From positions 434,001-498,000 of the forward strand of contig NZ_CP063812.1 of NCBI RefSeq assembly GCF_015277855.1: DNA of 64,000 nt, written 5' to 3'. Of the stretch, positions 25,469 to 33,300 are shown one piece after another. Below the pieces are notes generated by a model that made no database searches, was not told the DNA's origin, and saw nothing but the letters and a program-made list of their open reading frames with translations. How positions within the stretch are numbered: position 1 is the first letter of the stretch; the number at the start of each line of letters is the position of its first letter. Both the position numbers and the translations under genes were made by a program. Source of the stretch: Microbacterium cremeum. Lineage in GTDB: Bacteria; Actinomycetota; Actinomycetes; Actinomycetales; Microbacteriaceae.

Positions 25469-27009
25469 GCCTCCCGGTCGTGCTGCCCGCGCCCGCCCCG
25501 GCGCAGATGCCGGGCGTGCGGCTGCGCGTCGCGGGCGCCGAGGTCGATCCTGTCGGCGTCGGCATGCTCACGACCGTCCGCGTGCGCCGCGAGGCGAGCG
25601 CGCCCGCCGTCTGCGCGGTCACGTTCGACGATCCCGCGGGCGCTGCCGAGCTCGAGCGGCTCCTCGCACCGGGAGTCGATGTCGAAGTCGGCGTCGACGG
25701 CTTCGCCGAGCCGCTCTTCACGGGTGACGTCGTCGTGCTCGAGCGCGCCTTCCGGCCCGACGGGACGATGCTGCTGACCGCGCGATGCCAGGACGCCGCG
25801 CACCGGCTGCGCGCCGACTCGAGGATGCGGGCCTTCGTGGACGTGTCGGTCGCCGAGCTGGCGCGCGACCTCGTCGCGCCGGCGGGCCTCGACGTGCAGG
25901 CGCCCGACGAAGGACCGCGGATGCCGCGACTGCTGCAGGACGGCCGAACGGCGCTCGACCTGCTCACGCACGCGACGCGACGTGCCGGCCTGTGGTGGCA
26001 GATCGACGCCGCCGGCAGCACGCTGCGCCTGTTCGACAGGGCCGGGACCGGGCGCGAGGCGACCGCGGCGTACGGCCGGGACCTCGTCGAGGCCGTCGTG
26101 ACGACGAGCGCGCTCGCGCATCGCTCGGGGTGGCGGGTGCTCGGCTGGGATCCGGTGACGGGGGAGGTCGCGGGAGGATCCGCCGATGCCGCGGTCGACG
26201 ATGCCGAGGCGCGGGAGGGCGTCCTCGGCGGGAGCCTGACCGCCGGGGTGGACCACGCCGACGCGCTGGCGCGGGGACTCGCCGCCGACGAGGAGGCCGC
26301 GAGTCGCGGCATCCGTGCCGTCGTCGAAGGCGACCCGGCGCTCGCGCCCGGGACCGTCCTCACGGTCGCCGGGCTGACGCCCGACGCGTCGGCGAGCTTT
26401 CTGCTGCTCGCCGCGGACCACGTGATCGACACGGTCGGCGGCTACACGTGCACGGTCTCGTCGCACCCGCCCGAGCACCTCCAACTGCGGAGCGTGGCCG
26501 GGCGGCCGTGGTCGAGAAGCGAGGCGGCGGTCACCGTCGGCGAGGTGCTGCGCATCGACGATCCGGAAGGCCGCGGCCGGGTTCGCGTGACGCTGCCCGC
26601 CTACGACGGCCTCGAGAGCGAGTGGCTGCCGGTGCTCGCGCTCGGCGCCGGCGAGTCCAAGGGGCTCGCACTGCAGCCGGACGTGGGCGACCACGTCGTG
26701 GTGGCCCACGACGCGTGGGATGCCGGGCGCGGCGTCGTGCTCGGAGGCCTGCGCTCGTCCGACGGCGGCGAGCCGGGCGTGGGCGTCGTCGACGGCGCGG
26801 TCGGGGTCTACGGCCTGCGCCTGCCCACCGGGCAGTCGCTGCGTCTCAGCGCCGACGGCGACGCGGTCGCCGCGGCGAACAGCGGCGGGAGCCGCGTCGA
26901 GCTGACGGAGGACGGCATCGTCGTGCACGCCGCCGGCGACCTCGTGGTGGAGGCGCCCGGACGGACCTTGACGCTGCGCGCGAAGCGCATCGAGATGGAG
27001 CAGGCGTGA
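25465..27009 (+). CDS. VgrG/Pvc8-like hub and spike protein
   Basis: Central hub and spike of 514 aa. Residues about 15-335 correspond to the gp27-like hub (VRREASAPAVCAVTFDDPAG, then HRLRADSRMRAFVDVSVAEL, then ALDLLTHATRRAGLWWQID). Residues about 350-455 match the gp5 OB-fold (VGEVLRIDDPEGRGRVRVTL, then ESEWLPVLALGAG, then PDVGDHVVVA). The last 60 residues (LRLPTGQSLRLSADG, then VELTEDGIVVHAAGDLVVEA) form the start of the beta-helical needle. It overlaps the LysM gene by 4 nt and shares one base with the tip gene. Confidence 0.9.
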   Translation: MSLPVVLPAPAPAQMPGVRLRVAGAEVDPVGVGMLTTVRVRREASAPAVCAVTFDDPAGAAELERLLAPGVDVEVGVDGFAEPLFTGDVVVLERAFRPDGTMLLTARCQDAAHRLRADSRMRAFVDVSVAELARDLVAPAGLDVQAPDEGPRMPRLLQDGRTALDLLTHATRRAGLWWQIDAAGSTLRLFDRAGTGREATAAYGRDLVEAVVTTSALAHRSGWRVLGWDPVTGEVAGGSADAAVDDAEAREGVLGGSLTAGVDHADALARGLAADEEAASRGIRAVVEGDPALAPGTVLTVAGLTPDASASFLLLAADHVIDTVGGYTCTVSSHPPEHLQLRSVAGRPWSRSEAAVTVGEVLRIDDPEGRGRVRVTLPAYDGLESEWLPVLALGAGESKGLALQPDVGDHVVVAHDAWDAGRGVVLGGLRSSDGGEPGVGVVDGAVGVYGLRLPTGQSLRLSADGDAVAAANSGGSRVELTEDGIVVHAAGDLVVEAPGRTLTLRAKRIEMEQA

Positions 27010-27353
27010 TGTGGTACTGGCTGACGATCGACGCGGATCTGAGATGCGCGCACAAGCTCGGCAGGGTCCAGGTCGTCGCGCCCGAGGAGTTCGTCTTCGT
27101 CGGCGGCCGGCCGGTCGTCACGGGCGACGACCCGATCGGACGCCCCGTGAAGGGCTGCCCGAACGTCAGCATCAACATCAAGCCATGCACCGAGACGGTC
27201 GATGTGAAGAAGGGCCGGTCGGGCTTCGTCACCATCGCGGGTCGCCCGGTCGTCCGCGCCGACCTGTCGGGTCTCACCGACGGCACGCCGCAGGGCGGGG
27301 TGTCGTACGAGGTGGAGCATCCCGGCCAGGTGCTCGTGAAGGAGGCGCCATGA
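27009..27353 (+). CDS. PAAR-like spike-tip protein
   Basis: Small protein of 114 aa located exactly where spike-tip genes occur, between the VgrG-like hub and the gp25-like wedge. It has spaced Cys/His residues (RCAHKLG, VKGCPN, IKPCT) and repeated turns of the type GGRPVV and AGRPVVRADLSGLTDGTPQG, resembling PAAR-like or DUF4280-like proteins that bind a metal and sharpen the spike. The classical PAAR tetrapeptide is absent. The ATG at 27009 is used; a GTG three bases upstream is also possible. The next gene starts 4 nt before its stop. The function is inferred from position and the Cys/His pattern. Confidence 0.68.
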   Translation: MWYWLTIDADLRCAHKLGRVQVVAPEEFVFVGGRPVVTGDDPIGRPVKGCPNVSINIKPCTETVDVKKGRSGFVTIAGRPVVRADLSGLTDGTPQGGVSYEVEHPGQVLVKEAP

Positions 27354-27796
27354 CCCCGCAGGCTCCGACGCGGCGCACGCCCCCGGTCTCGACGGGGTGG
27401 CGCTTCGGACACCCCGACTTCGACGACGGGCTCAGTGGCGTCACGATCGCGCCGACCGGCCGCGTCGACCTCGTGCACGGCGCCGACGCTGTGCGGCAGT
27501 CGCTCATGCTGCTGCTGTCGACGACTCCGGGCGAGCGCGTGATGCGCCCCGACTACGGCTGCGACCTCGCGAAGCTCGTCTTCTCGCCGGGTGACGACAC
27601 GACGGCAGGCCTCGCCATCCACTACGTCCGGCGCGCGGTGCAGCGGTTCGAGCCGCGCGTCGTGGTGCTCGCGGTCGACGCCGGCCCCGCGCCCGATGCC
27701 CCCGACCGGCTGGAGGTCGTACTCGACTACCGGCCGAGGCTGGGCGGACCCGCCGACCGCCTCGTCGCCGCCATCCCCCTCCAGGGAGGTGCCTGA
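27350..27796 (+). CDS. Baseplate wedge protein, gp25/GPW family
   Basis: Protein of 148 aa. The signature of the gp25-like family is clear: QSLMLLLSTTPGERVMRPDY followed by GCDLAKLVFSPGD. In contractile systems this protein starts sheath assembly at the baseplate. It overlaps the tip gene by 4 nt and ends 1 nt before the baseplate-J start. Confidence 0.92.
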   Translation: MTPQAPTRRTPPVSTGWRFGHPDFDDGLSGVTIAPTGRVDLVHGADAVRQSLMLLLSTTPGERVMRPDYGCDLAKLVFSPGDDTTAGLAIHYVRRAVQRFEPRVVVLAVDAGPAPDAPDRLEVVLDYRPRLGGPADRLVAAIPLQGGA

Positions 27797-27797
27797 C

Positions 27798-30365
27798 ATG
27801 CCCATGCCGATCCCGAACCTCGACGACCGCGACTTCGACCGGCTCGTATCCGACGCCAAGGCGATGATCGCCGCACGCAGTCCCGAATGGACCGACCTCT
27901 CGCCGGGCGACCCGGGCATCACCCTCCTCGAGGTATTCGCGTACCTCACCGACACCCTGCTCTACCGCGTGAACCGGCTGCCCGAGAAGGCCTTCGTGCA
28001 GTTTCTCGAACTCATCGGGGTTCGCGTCATGCCGCCGGCCGCGGCATCCGTCGATCTGGAGTTCTCGCTCGCGACGCCCGCCGCGACCGACGTCGTCATC
28101 CCGCGCGGCAGCCACGTCTCGACGGCGCGGGCGGATGCCGAGTCCCCCGTCTTCACCACGGTCGAGGATGCCCGCATCGCTGCGGGCGATCGCTCCGCCG
28201 TCGTGCGCGCGTACGCAGGCGAGGTCGTCGAGGCGGAGGATCTCGGCGAGGGCACGGGCAAGCCGGGACAGTCGGTGCGGGTCGCCCGACCGCCCATCAC
28301 CCTGCCGACGGGCGACGTCTTCGATCTCGTCGTCGGGGTGCAGGCCGAACCGGGTGAACTCGGCGACCGGGCCCCCGCCCGCGAGCACCGCGGCGCGACG
28401 TACCGCATCTGGACCGAGGTCGAGCACTTCGGCGCTCCGCCCGCCCCCGGTGAGGACGCCCACCGCTACACGGTCGATCGCGCCGAGGGCGTGATCATGT
28501 TCGCCCCCGCGGCGCAGCTCGCCCAGCCCGACGGCGCGCTCACCGCCCAGCCCGTCGCGCTCGCCGAGGTGCCCGCCCACGGCCGGCGGATCGTCGCGTG
28601 GTACCGCCGCGGCGGCGGCGCGAACGGCAACGTCGCTCCGGGCGCGCTCACGACCCTGAAGGACCCCGTACCAGGCGTGACGGTCACGAACCCCGCGGCT
28701 GCGACGGGTGGGCGCGATCGCGAGACGCTCGAGAACGCGATGGTCCGCGGGCCCCAGTCGATCCACACGCTCGACCGCGTCGTCACGGCGCGCGACTACG
28801 AGCAGTTCGCGGTGGCCTCCAGCGGCGGGGTGTCGCGTGCGCGAGCCGTGACGAGGGCGGATGCCTGGACCGGCGCGACACCCGGAGAGGTCCAGGTGTA
28901 CGTGGTCCCGGGTCTTGCCGACCCCGGCAGCGCGGCGGTCGATCGCGCCTCTCTCGACGCCGCGATGACACCACACGTGCTCGACCGGCTGGCGGCCGCG
29001 CTGCACGAGCGGCAGCCGATCGGGGCGCGCGTCGGGGTGACCTGGGCCGGGCTCATGCCCATGCGGGTGCACGCCTCGGTCGTGGTGCACCGCGCCGAGG
29101 ACCGCGCCGCCGTCGAGCGACGCCTGCGCGAGCGGCTCGACCGCATGCTCTCGCCGGTGCCGCTGGAGGGGGCCACCGGCTGGCCGTTCGGCGAGCACCT
29201 GCGGGTGGCGCGCGTCTACGACGCCCTGCAGAGCGAGCGCGGCGTGCGGTACGTCTCCGACGTGAAGCTGGTCGTCGAGGAGGTTCCCGGGGTCGTGCCG
29301 TCGGTCGTGCGCGATCCGAACCACCCGCGCACCTGGTTCTGCGCGAGCGGCGCGCGCGTGTTCCGCAGCGTCGACGATGCGACGGGCTGGGTCGCCGTCG
29401 CCCGCTTCGAGGGCGAGGCTGTGGAGCGCGTCGCCGTGCTGGCCACGGCACCCGGGTGCGTCGTCGCCAGCACACGGCTGGGCGAGACCGAGTCGAGCCT
29501 CGTCCGCGCGTCGTTCGACTACGGCGAGACGTGGACGCGCATCGCACAGTTCGAATTCCACGTCGAAGAGGTGGCGCTCGCCGTCATCGAAGGCACGCCG
29601 CACGCGTTCCTGGCGACGGACGCGGGACTCTTCCGCCAGCCTCTCGCCGAGGGGGCGGTCGGCGACCGCATCCTCGTGGCCGCCGAGGACGCCGGCATGG
29701 GCTTCTACGCGGTCACGACCGTCGTCGACTCGTCGGGGTCGCTGCGGGTGGCGGCCGCCGCCCAGGAGCTGAAGGGCGTCTACCTCTCGCTCGAAGCGGG
29801 GCGTCCGGGCACATTCACCCACATCGGGCTCGAAGCCCAGGACATCCGCGTGCTGCGCACGCTCGAACTGGCCAATCGCCGCTTCCTCGTCGCGGGAGCG
29901 TACGCGACCGGTCAGGAGGAGGGCGCCGGCGTCTTCCGCGTCGAGCTGATCGGCACCGAACTGGACGCCAAGGGGTGGGAGGCCGCCGGGGCGAAATGGA
30001 CCGGCGGCAGCTGCCGCGACATCGCCTTCATCGGCGAGACGATCCTCGCGGCCACCGAGCGTGCCGGCATCGCGGTCGCCAACCCGAGGCAGGAGAGCGG
30101 AACCTGGCGCACGCCGACCCGCGACTGCGGCCTGCCGCTGCGGGAGTCCGGCGCCTTCCAGGCGCTCTACAGCGTCGCCGCGGGCGACACGGTCCCTCCG
30201 CTCGCGCTGGCCGGCGGCCCCGACGGGGTCTTCCGCAGCGGCGACGGCCGCGGCTGGCGCCTGGCGTCGCCGGGGGAGTTCACCGATGAGGTGTCGCTGC
30301 CGCCCAACTGGCTGTTCGCGCCGGGCGTCCACGAGATCGAGGTGGAGTACGGCGATGCGGGCTGA
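27798..30365 (+). CDS. Baseplate J-like protein with C-terminal propeller-like extension
   Basis: Wedge protein of 855 aa. Residues 1-500 are baseplate-J/gp6-like (SPEWTDLSPGDPGITLLEVF, then YLTDTLLYRVNRLPEKAFVQ, then IHTLDRVVTARDYEQFA). From about 505 to 850 the sequence changes to repeated short blades (TWFCASGARVFRSVDDATGW, FDYGETWTRIAQ, LATDAGLFRQPL, GGPDGVFRSGDGRGWRLAS), each with the Asp-box-like pattern of BNR/sialidase-type propellers. Such a fusion is unusual and could serve as a target-binding or scaffold domain in place of separate fibres. The start at 27798 follows GGGAGGT by 7 nt. The next gene begins 11 nt before its stop. Confidence 0.87.
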   Translation: MPMPIPNLDDRDFDRLVSDAKAMIAARSPEWTDLSPGDPGITLLEVFAYLTDTLLYRVNRLPEKAFVQFLELIGVRVMPPAAASVDLEFSLATPAATDVVIPRGSHVSTARADAESPVFTTVEDARIAAGDRSAVVRAYAGEVVEAEDLGEGTGKPGQSVRVARPPITLPTGDVFDLVVGVQAEPGELGDRAPAREHRGATYRIWTEVEHFGAPPAPGEDAHRYTVDRAEGVIMFAPAAQLAQPDGALTAQPVALAEVPAHGRRIVAWYRRGGGANGNVAPGALTTLKDPVPGVTVTNPAAATGGRDRETLENAMVRGPQSIHTLDRVVTARDYEQFAVASSGGVSRARAVTRADAWTGATPGEVQVYVVPGLADPGSAAVDRASLDAAMTPHVLDRLAAALHERQPIGARVGVTWAGLMPMRVHASVVVHRAEDRAAVERRLRERLDRMLSPVPLEGATGWPFGEHLRVARVYDALQSERGVRYVSDVKLVVEEVPGVVPSVVRDPNHPRTWFCASGARVFRSVDDATGWVAVARFEGEAVERVAVLATAPGCVVASTRLGETESSLVRASFDYGETWTRIAQFEFHVEEVALAVIEGTPHAFLATDAGLFRQPLAEGAVGDRILVAAEDAGMGFYAVTTVVDSSGSLRVAAAAQELKGVYLSLEAGRPGTFTHIGLEAQDIRVLRTLELANRRFLVAGAYATGQEEGAGVFRVELIGTELDAKGWEAAGAKWTGGSCRDIAFIGETILAATERAGIAVANPRQESGTWRTPTRDCGLPLRESGAFQALYSVAAGDTVPPLALAGGPDGVFRSGDGRGWRLASPGEFTDEVSLPPNWLFAPGVHEIEVEYGDAG

Positions 30366-31272
30366 CCGGATCGCCCGCCTCCTGCCGGACGTGTACCGGC
30401 GCGCCATCGTGCCCGGGACTCCGCTCGCGGCACTCGTCGACGTGATGGCGGAGCAGCACGCGCCGGTCGAACAGGCGCTCGCCGATCTGCCGGACTACTT
30501 CGACCCGCAGCGCGCGCCCGATCACTTCGTGCCCTTCCTCGCGCACTGGGTCGATCTGGCACGGTGGCTCGACGACGCGTCGGGCGAGTTCGACACGGGC
30601 CCGGGGCGCCTGCGCCAGGTCGTCGCCGGCGCGGCGGCTCTGTCGCGGCGCCGGGGAACCGCGCGCGGGCTGCGCGAGGCACTGGAGTGGGCGACGGGTG
30701 TTGCGGGCGTGCGGGTCGAAGAGACGGCTCCGGTCCCCACGCCCTCTCCGCACAGCGCTGGTGCGCTGCGCGGAGCCTCCGGGCGCGAGGGCCCGGCCGG
30801 GGGCGTGGGCCCGGCCGGGGGCCGGGGGCGCAGGTTCCACGCGAGGGTCGTGCTGCCGCACGCCGCGTCCGCATACGAACCGCTGGTGCGGCGGATCGTG
30901 GAGCAGGAGAAGCCCGCGCATGTGACCGTGGAGATCGTGTTCGAGGACGCGACCCCGAGCGGGCCGGACGGCCCGGGGGCGACCGGCGGCACCGAGGCGT
31001 CGGAGGTTCCCGAGCCGCCTGAGCCGCCGACCCTGCCGGTCGAGGCGCCTCCGGCTCCGCCCGAGCCCGCCTTCCCAGGGACGGAGCGACTGCCGGTGAT
31101 CTCCCACGCGCCGGCCGAGCCGCCACCGCTGCCTCCGGGTGCCGCGCTGGCCGAGCCGATCACCGGCGGGCTGCCGCCTTCGCCCGCCGATCCGGCCGAC
31201 GCTGCGGCATCCGCCCCCACGATCGCGGTGGAGCGGCCGCCGCGCCCCGACGCGGAACCGGCCGGCCGATGA
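30355..31272 (+). CDS. Tail protein I-like baseplate component with Pro-rich tail (Pvc12-like)
   Basis: Protein of 305 aa. Residues 1-120 match the P2 gpI/phage tail domain found in injection systems (ARLLPDVYRRAIVPGTPLAA, then YFDPQRAPDHFVPFLAHWVD, then LSRRRGTARGLREALEWATG). A second segment (FHARVVLPHAASAYEPLVRR, then IVEQEKPAHVTVEIVF) completes the domain. A tail of about 100 residues rich in Pro, Glu and Ala follows and is probably disordered. It overlaps the baseplate-J gene by 11 nt and the following membrane protein by 4 nt. A disordered C-terminus on this component is unusual and may tether something. Confidence 0.82.
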   Translation: MRADRIARLLPDVYRRAIVPGTPLAALVDVMAEQHAPVEQALADLPDYFDPQRAPDHFVPFLAHWVDLARWLDDASGEFDTGPGRLRQVVAGAAALSRRRGTARGLREALEWATGVAGVRVEETAPVPTPSPHSAGALRGASGREGPAGGVGPAGGRGRRFHARVVLPHAASAYEPLVRRIVEQEKPAHVTVEIVFEDATPSGPDGPGATGGTEASEVPEPPEPPTLPVEAPPAPPEPAFPGTERLPVISHAPAEPPPLPPGAALAEPITGGLPPSPADPADAAASAPTIAVERPPRPDAEPAGR

Positions 31273-31769
31273 ACGTCAAGTTCTTCGTCGTCGTGCTCGT
31301 GGCCCTCGTCGTCGCGGCCGTGCTCGTGATCTTCTATGGCGCGGTGCGGCCCCCGGCGACGCCCGACGACGCCCGCGGCGGTGTCGAGGGGCCCCTCGGC
31401 TGGCTCGACAGGAGCCGCACGCTGACGTTCGCCGACGTCGCGGATGCGCCGTGCGCGATCGAAGAACTCGAGACGCTCTTCGTGCCGGCGCAGACGGCGT
31501 GCGACATCGAGCTGCCGGAGCCGGCGCGTCTCGTGCTCTGCACCGACGCCCCCGACGCGATGATCGTGCGCACGAAGGGGTCGCAGTATCCCGCGCAGGA
31601 CGTGGACTCCGCAGACCTCTCGTGTACGGAGCCCGAGCCGATTCCCGTCTACGACGACGGCACCGTCCTCACCCTCACGTGCGTCGCGGTCGCGGATGAA
31701 TGCGTGGTGCGGGTGCTGTCGCCCGAGGACGCGAATTCCGCCAGGGGGAGGACTAGGGTGGCCGCGTGA
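31269..31769 (+). CDS. Single-pass membrane or secreted Cys-rich protein, unknown
   Basis: Protein of 166 aa that I cannot place in a family. A hydrophobic N-terminal helix at residues 5-25 (FFVVVLVALVVAAVLVIFYG) is followed by an outside domain with six Cys (APCAIEE, TACDIE, VLCTDA, LSCTEP, LTCVAVADECV), suggesting disulfides outside the cell. It overlaps the tail-I gene by 4 nt and the next small membrane gene by 4 nt, so it is transcribed with the injection machinery. With the two bitopic proteins at the other end of the locus it points to a membrane-linked device. Confidence 0.68.
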   Translation: MNVKFFVVVLVALVVAAVLVIFYGAVRPPATPDDARGGVEGPLGWLDRSRTLTFADVADAPCAIEELETLFVPAQTACDIELPEPARLVLCTDAPDAMIVRTKGSQYPAQDVDSADLSCTEPEPIPVYDDGTVLTLTCVAVADECVVRVLSPEDANSARGRTRVAA

Positions 31770-31972
31770 AGCGAATCTGGCCGTTCGTGGTCGTCGGTGT
31801 GATCCTGAGCGCCGTGGGGCTGGTGTGGACGCTGCAGGGTCTGGGCGTGCTGGGCGGGTCGGCGATGAGCGGCTCCGCGCTGTGGGCGATCATCGGCCCG
31901 ATCGTCCTGGTGGCGGGACTGGTGCTGATCGGGATCGGTATCGCGCGCCGCCGTCGCAGCGGGGCCTCCTGA
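31766..31972 (+). CDS. Small two-helix membrane protein
   Basis: Protein of 68 aa with two hydrophobic helices (WPFVVVGVILSAVGLVWTL and ALWAIIGPIVLVAGLVLIG) and a basic C-terminus. The GTG at 31766 overlaps the previous stop. It also has TAGGGT at 31754-31759 with a 6-nt gap, so it may additionally be made from a leaderless transcript of its own. Similar short membrane proteins are common in actinobacteria without known function. It closes the plus-strand run. Confidence 0.65.
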   Translation: MKRIWPFVVVGVILSAVGLVWTLQGLGVLGGSAMSGSALWAIIGPIVLVAGLVLIGIGIARRRRSGAS

Positions 31973-32018
31973 TCAGCTGAAGACCGGAGTCTGTCGGCGG
32001 TTCCGGGCAGGCCCCGTG

Positions 32019-32855
32019 TCACGTGGCGAGCGGGCTGTCGCTCTCGTCGGCCTGGCGCAGCGGCCCGCCCGCCTGGCGGGCGAGGTTCAGCTGCTTGAGG
32101 AGCGCGATGATGCCTCCGACGAACAGCAGCAGCGCCCACACCGTCCCGACGATCGCCGTGACGAGGGCCGCCACCGCGTCGGTGATGCTCACGAGGATGA
32201 TCGGCACGATCGAATGCAGCACCATCGTGACGAACGTCAGCAGCAGGGCGAGCAGGAGGAAGACGACAAGGCGCTTGTTTCCCAGCATCCGTCGCTCGGC
32301 CACGACGAGGAAGACGACGGCCGCGAGCTGCAGCACGAGCACGAGCCCGAGTACTGCGGCCGAGGCCCAGATGTCGAAGAAGCCGAAGATCGCCAGATAG
32401 GCCAGCGTGCCGAACGGCGCGGCGAGGAAGAGCGTCACCATCGCCGTCAGCGCGACGAACGCGAAGATCGCCATCACGAAGCCGGCGATCGTGGCGACCA
32501 GGCCCCCGACGAGGCTCACGATCCCGTTCACGAGCGCGGTCGCGCGGTGGCCGATGAGGGCGGGCAGTGCCATGAGGGCGACGGTGAGGAGCAGCAGGCC
32601 GACCGGGAGGACGAGATAGGGGATGCCGAGACCCGGCGGATCCGTCGCCTCGCCGAACGCGCCCTCTTCGCCGAGAGTCGCGAGCTCGTCCGGTCCGATG
32701 CCGTCGGGCAGGTCGGCGCCGGGAGAGGTGAGCGCGGCGATGCGCTCGCCGAGCGGCGGCGGCGAGATCGACAGACCCGCACCGACGCACGCGAGGACCG
32801 CGAGCAGGATCGCCGCGACGGCGACCCACAGCGCCCAGCGGCGAAGGCTGTCCAC
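32019..32855 (-). CDS. Polytopic membrane protein, unknown
   Basis: Protein of 278 aa with about six hydrophobic helices: one at the N-terminus, a loop of about 45 residues, then helices around residues 80-100, 108-135, 140-185, 195-220 and 232-255. No catalytic motif is recognised. The GTG at 32855 has no clear Shine-Dalgarno. It lies 28 bp after a smaller membrane protein on the same strand, suggesting a two-gene unit. It converges with the injection-system operon, leaving 46 bp. Confidence 0.65.
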   Translation of the reverse strand: MDSLRRWALWVAVAAILLAVLACVGAGLSISPPPLGERIAALTSPGADLPDGIGPDELATLGEEGAFGEATDPPGLGIPYLVLPVGLLLLTVALMALPALIGHRATALVNGIVSLVGGLVATIAGFVMAIFAFVALTAMVTLFLAAPFGTLAYLAIFGFFDIWASAAVLGLVLVLQLAAVVFLVVAERRMLGNKRLVVFLLLALLLTFVTMVLHSIVPIILVSITDAVAALVTAIVGTVWALLLFVGGIIALLKQLNLARQAGGPLRQADESDSPLAT

Positions 32856-32883
32856 GGTCGACGGCCGGCGGTGTCGGCGGGTG

Positions 32884-33204
32884 TCAGACCGCGATCATGA
32901 TCGCGCCGATGACGACGCCGACCACGAGGATGGCCGCGGCGACGTACCAGGCCCAGTCCGGAGGGACGAACTTGCCCCCGTACTCGGGCTTGAGCGATCC
33001 TCGCGGGCTCGCCGTCGCACCCGCGATGAACGCGACGGCAACCGCCGCGAGGAACGCGATTCCGATGACGATGAACCCGGGCTCCGGGCGCGTGGCGCCG
33101 ACCACGATGGCCGTGACGCCGGCGGCGAGACCCAGGACGTAGCCCGCGATCGAGAGCACGAGCTTGACAGTGCGGTTGCCGGTGATGGCGGATGTGGTGT
33201 TCAT
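32884..33204 (-). CDS. Small membrane protein with three helices, unknown
   Basis: Protein of 106 aa with hydrophobic segments at about 14-36 (KLVLSIAGYVLGLAAGVTAI), 42-62 and 85-106. No family was recognised. The ATG at 33204 gives a compact protein beginning MNTTSAITGN; longer in-frame starts exist but lack support. It precedes the polytopic membrane protein gene by 28 bp and is divergent from the D,D-carboxypeptidase gene. Confidence 0.6.
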   Translation of the reverse strand: MNTTSAITGNRTVKLVLSIAGYVLGLAAGVTAIVVGATRPEPGFIVIGIAFLAAVAVAFIAGATASPRGSLKPEYGGKFVPPDWAWYVAAAILVVGVVIGAIMIAV

Positions 33205-33300
33205 GCCTTGAAGAGCCCGCGTGCGGCGCGCGTGATACCGGGCAGGGACTGCGGCGCTCGCGTGTTGCATGATGGACCAGGACTACCGACAGGGCCATCG

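Noticed and set aside
19158..31972. Interpretation of the locus as a prophage or R-type bacteriocin within a prophage
   Set aside because: No integrase, terminase, portal, capsid, holin or endolysin, and the gene order is that of PVC-like systems.
19158..31972. Interpretation as a type VI secretion system
   Set aside because: No TssJ, TssL, TssM, TssK or ClpV; the sheath is a single phage-type protein and the adaptor is LysM-containing.
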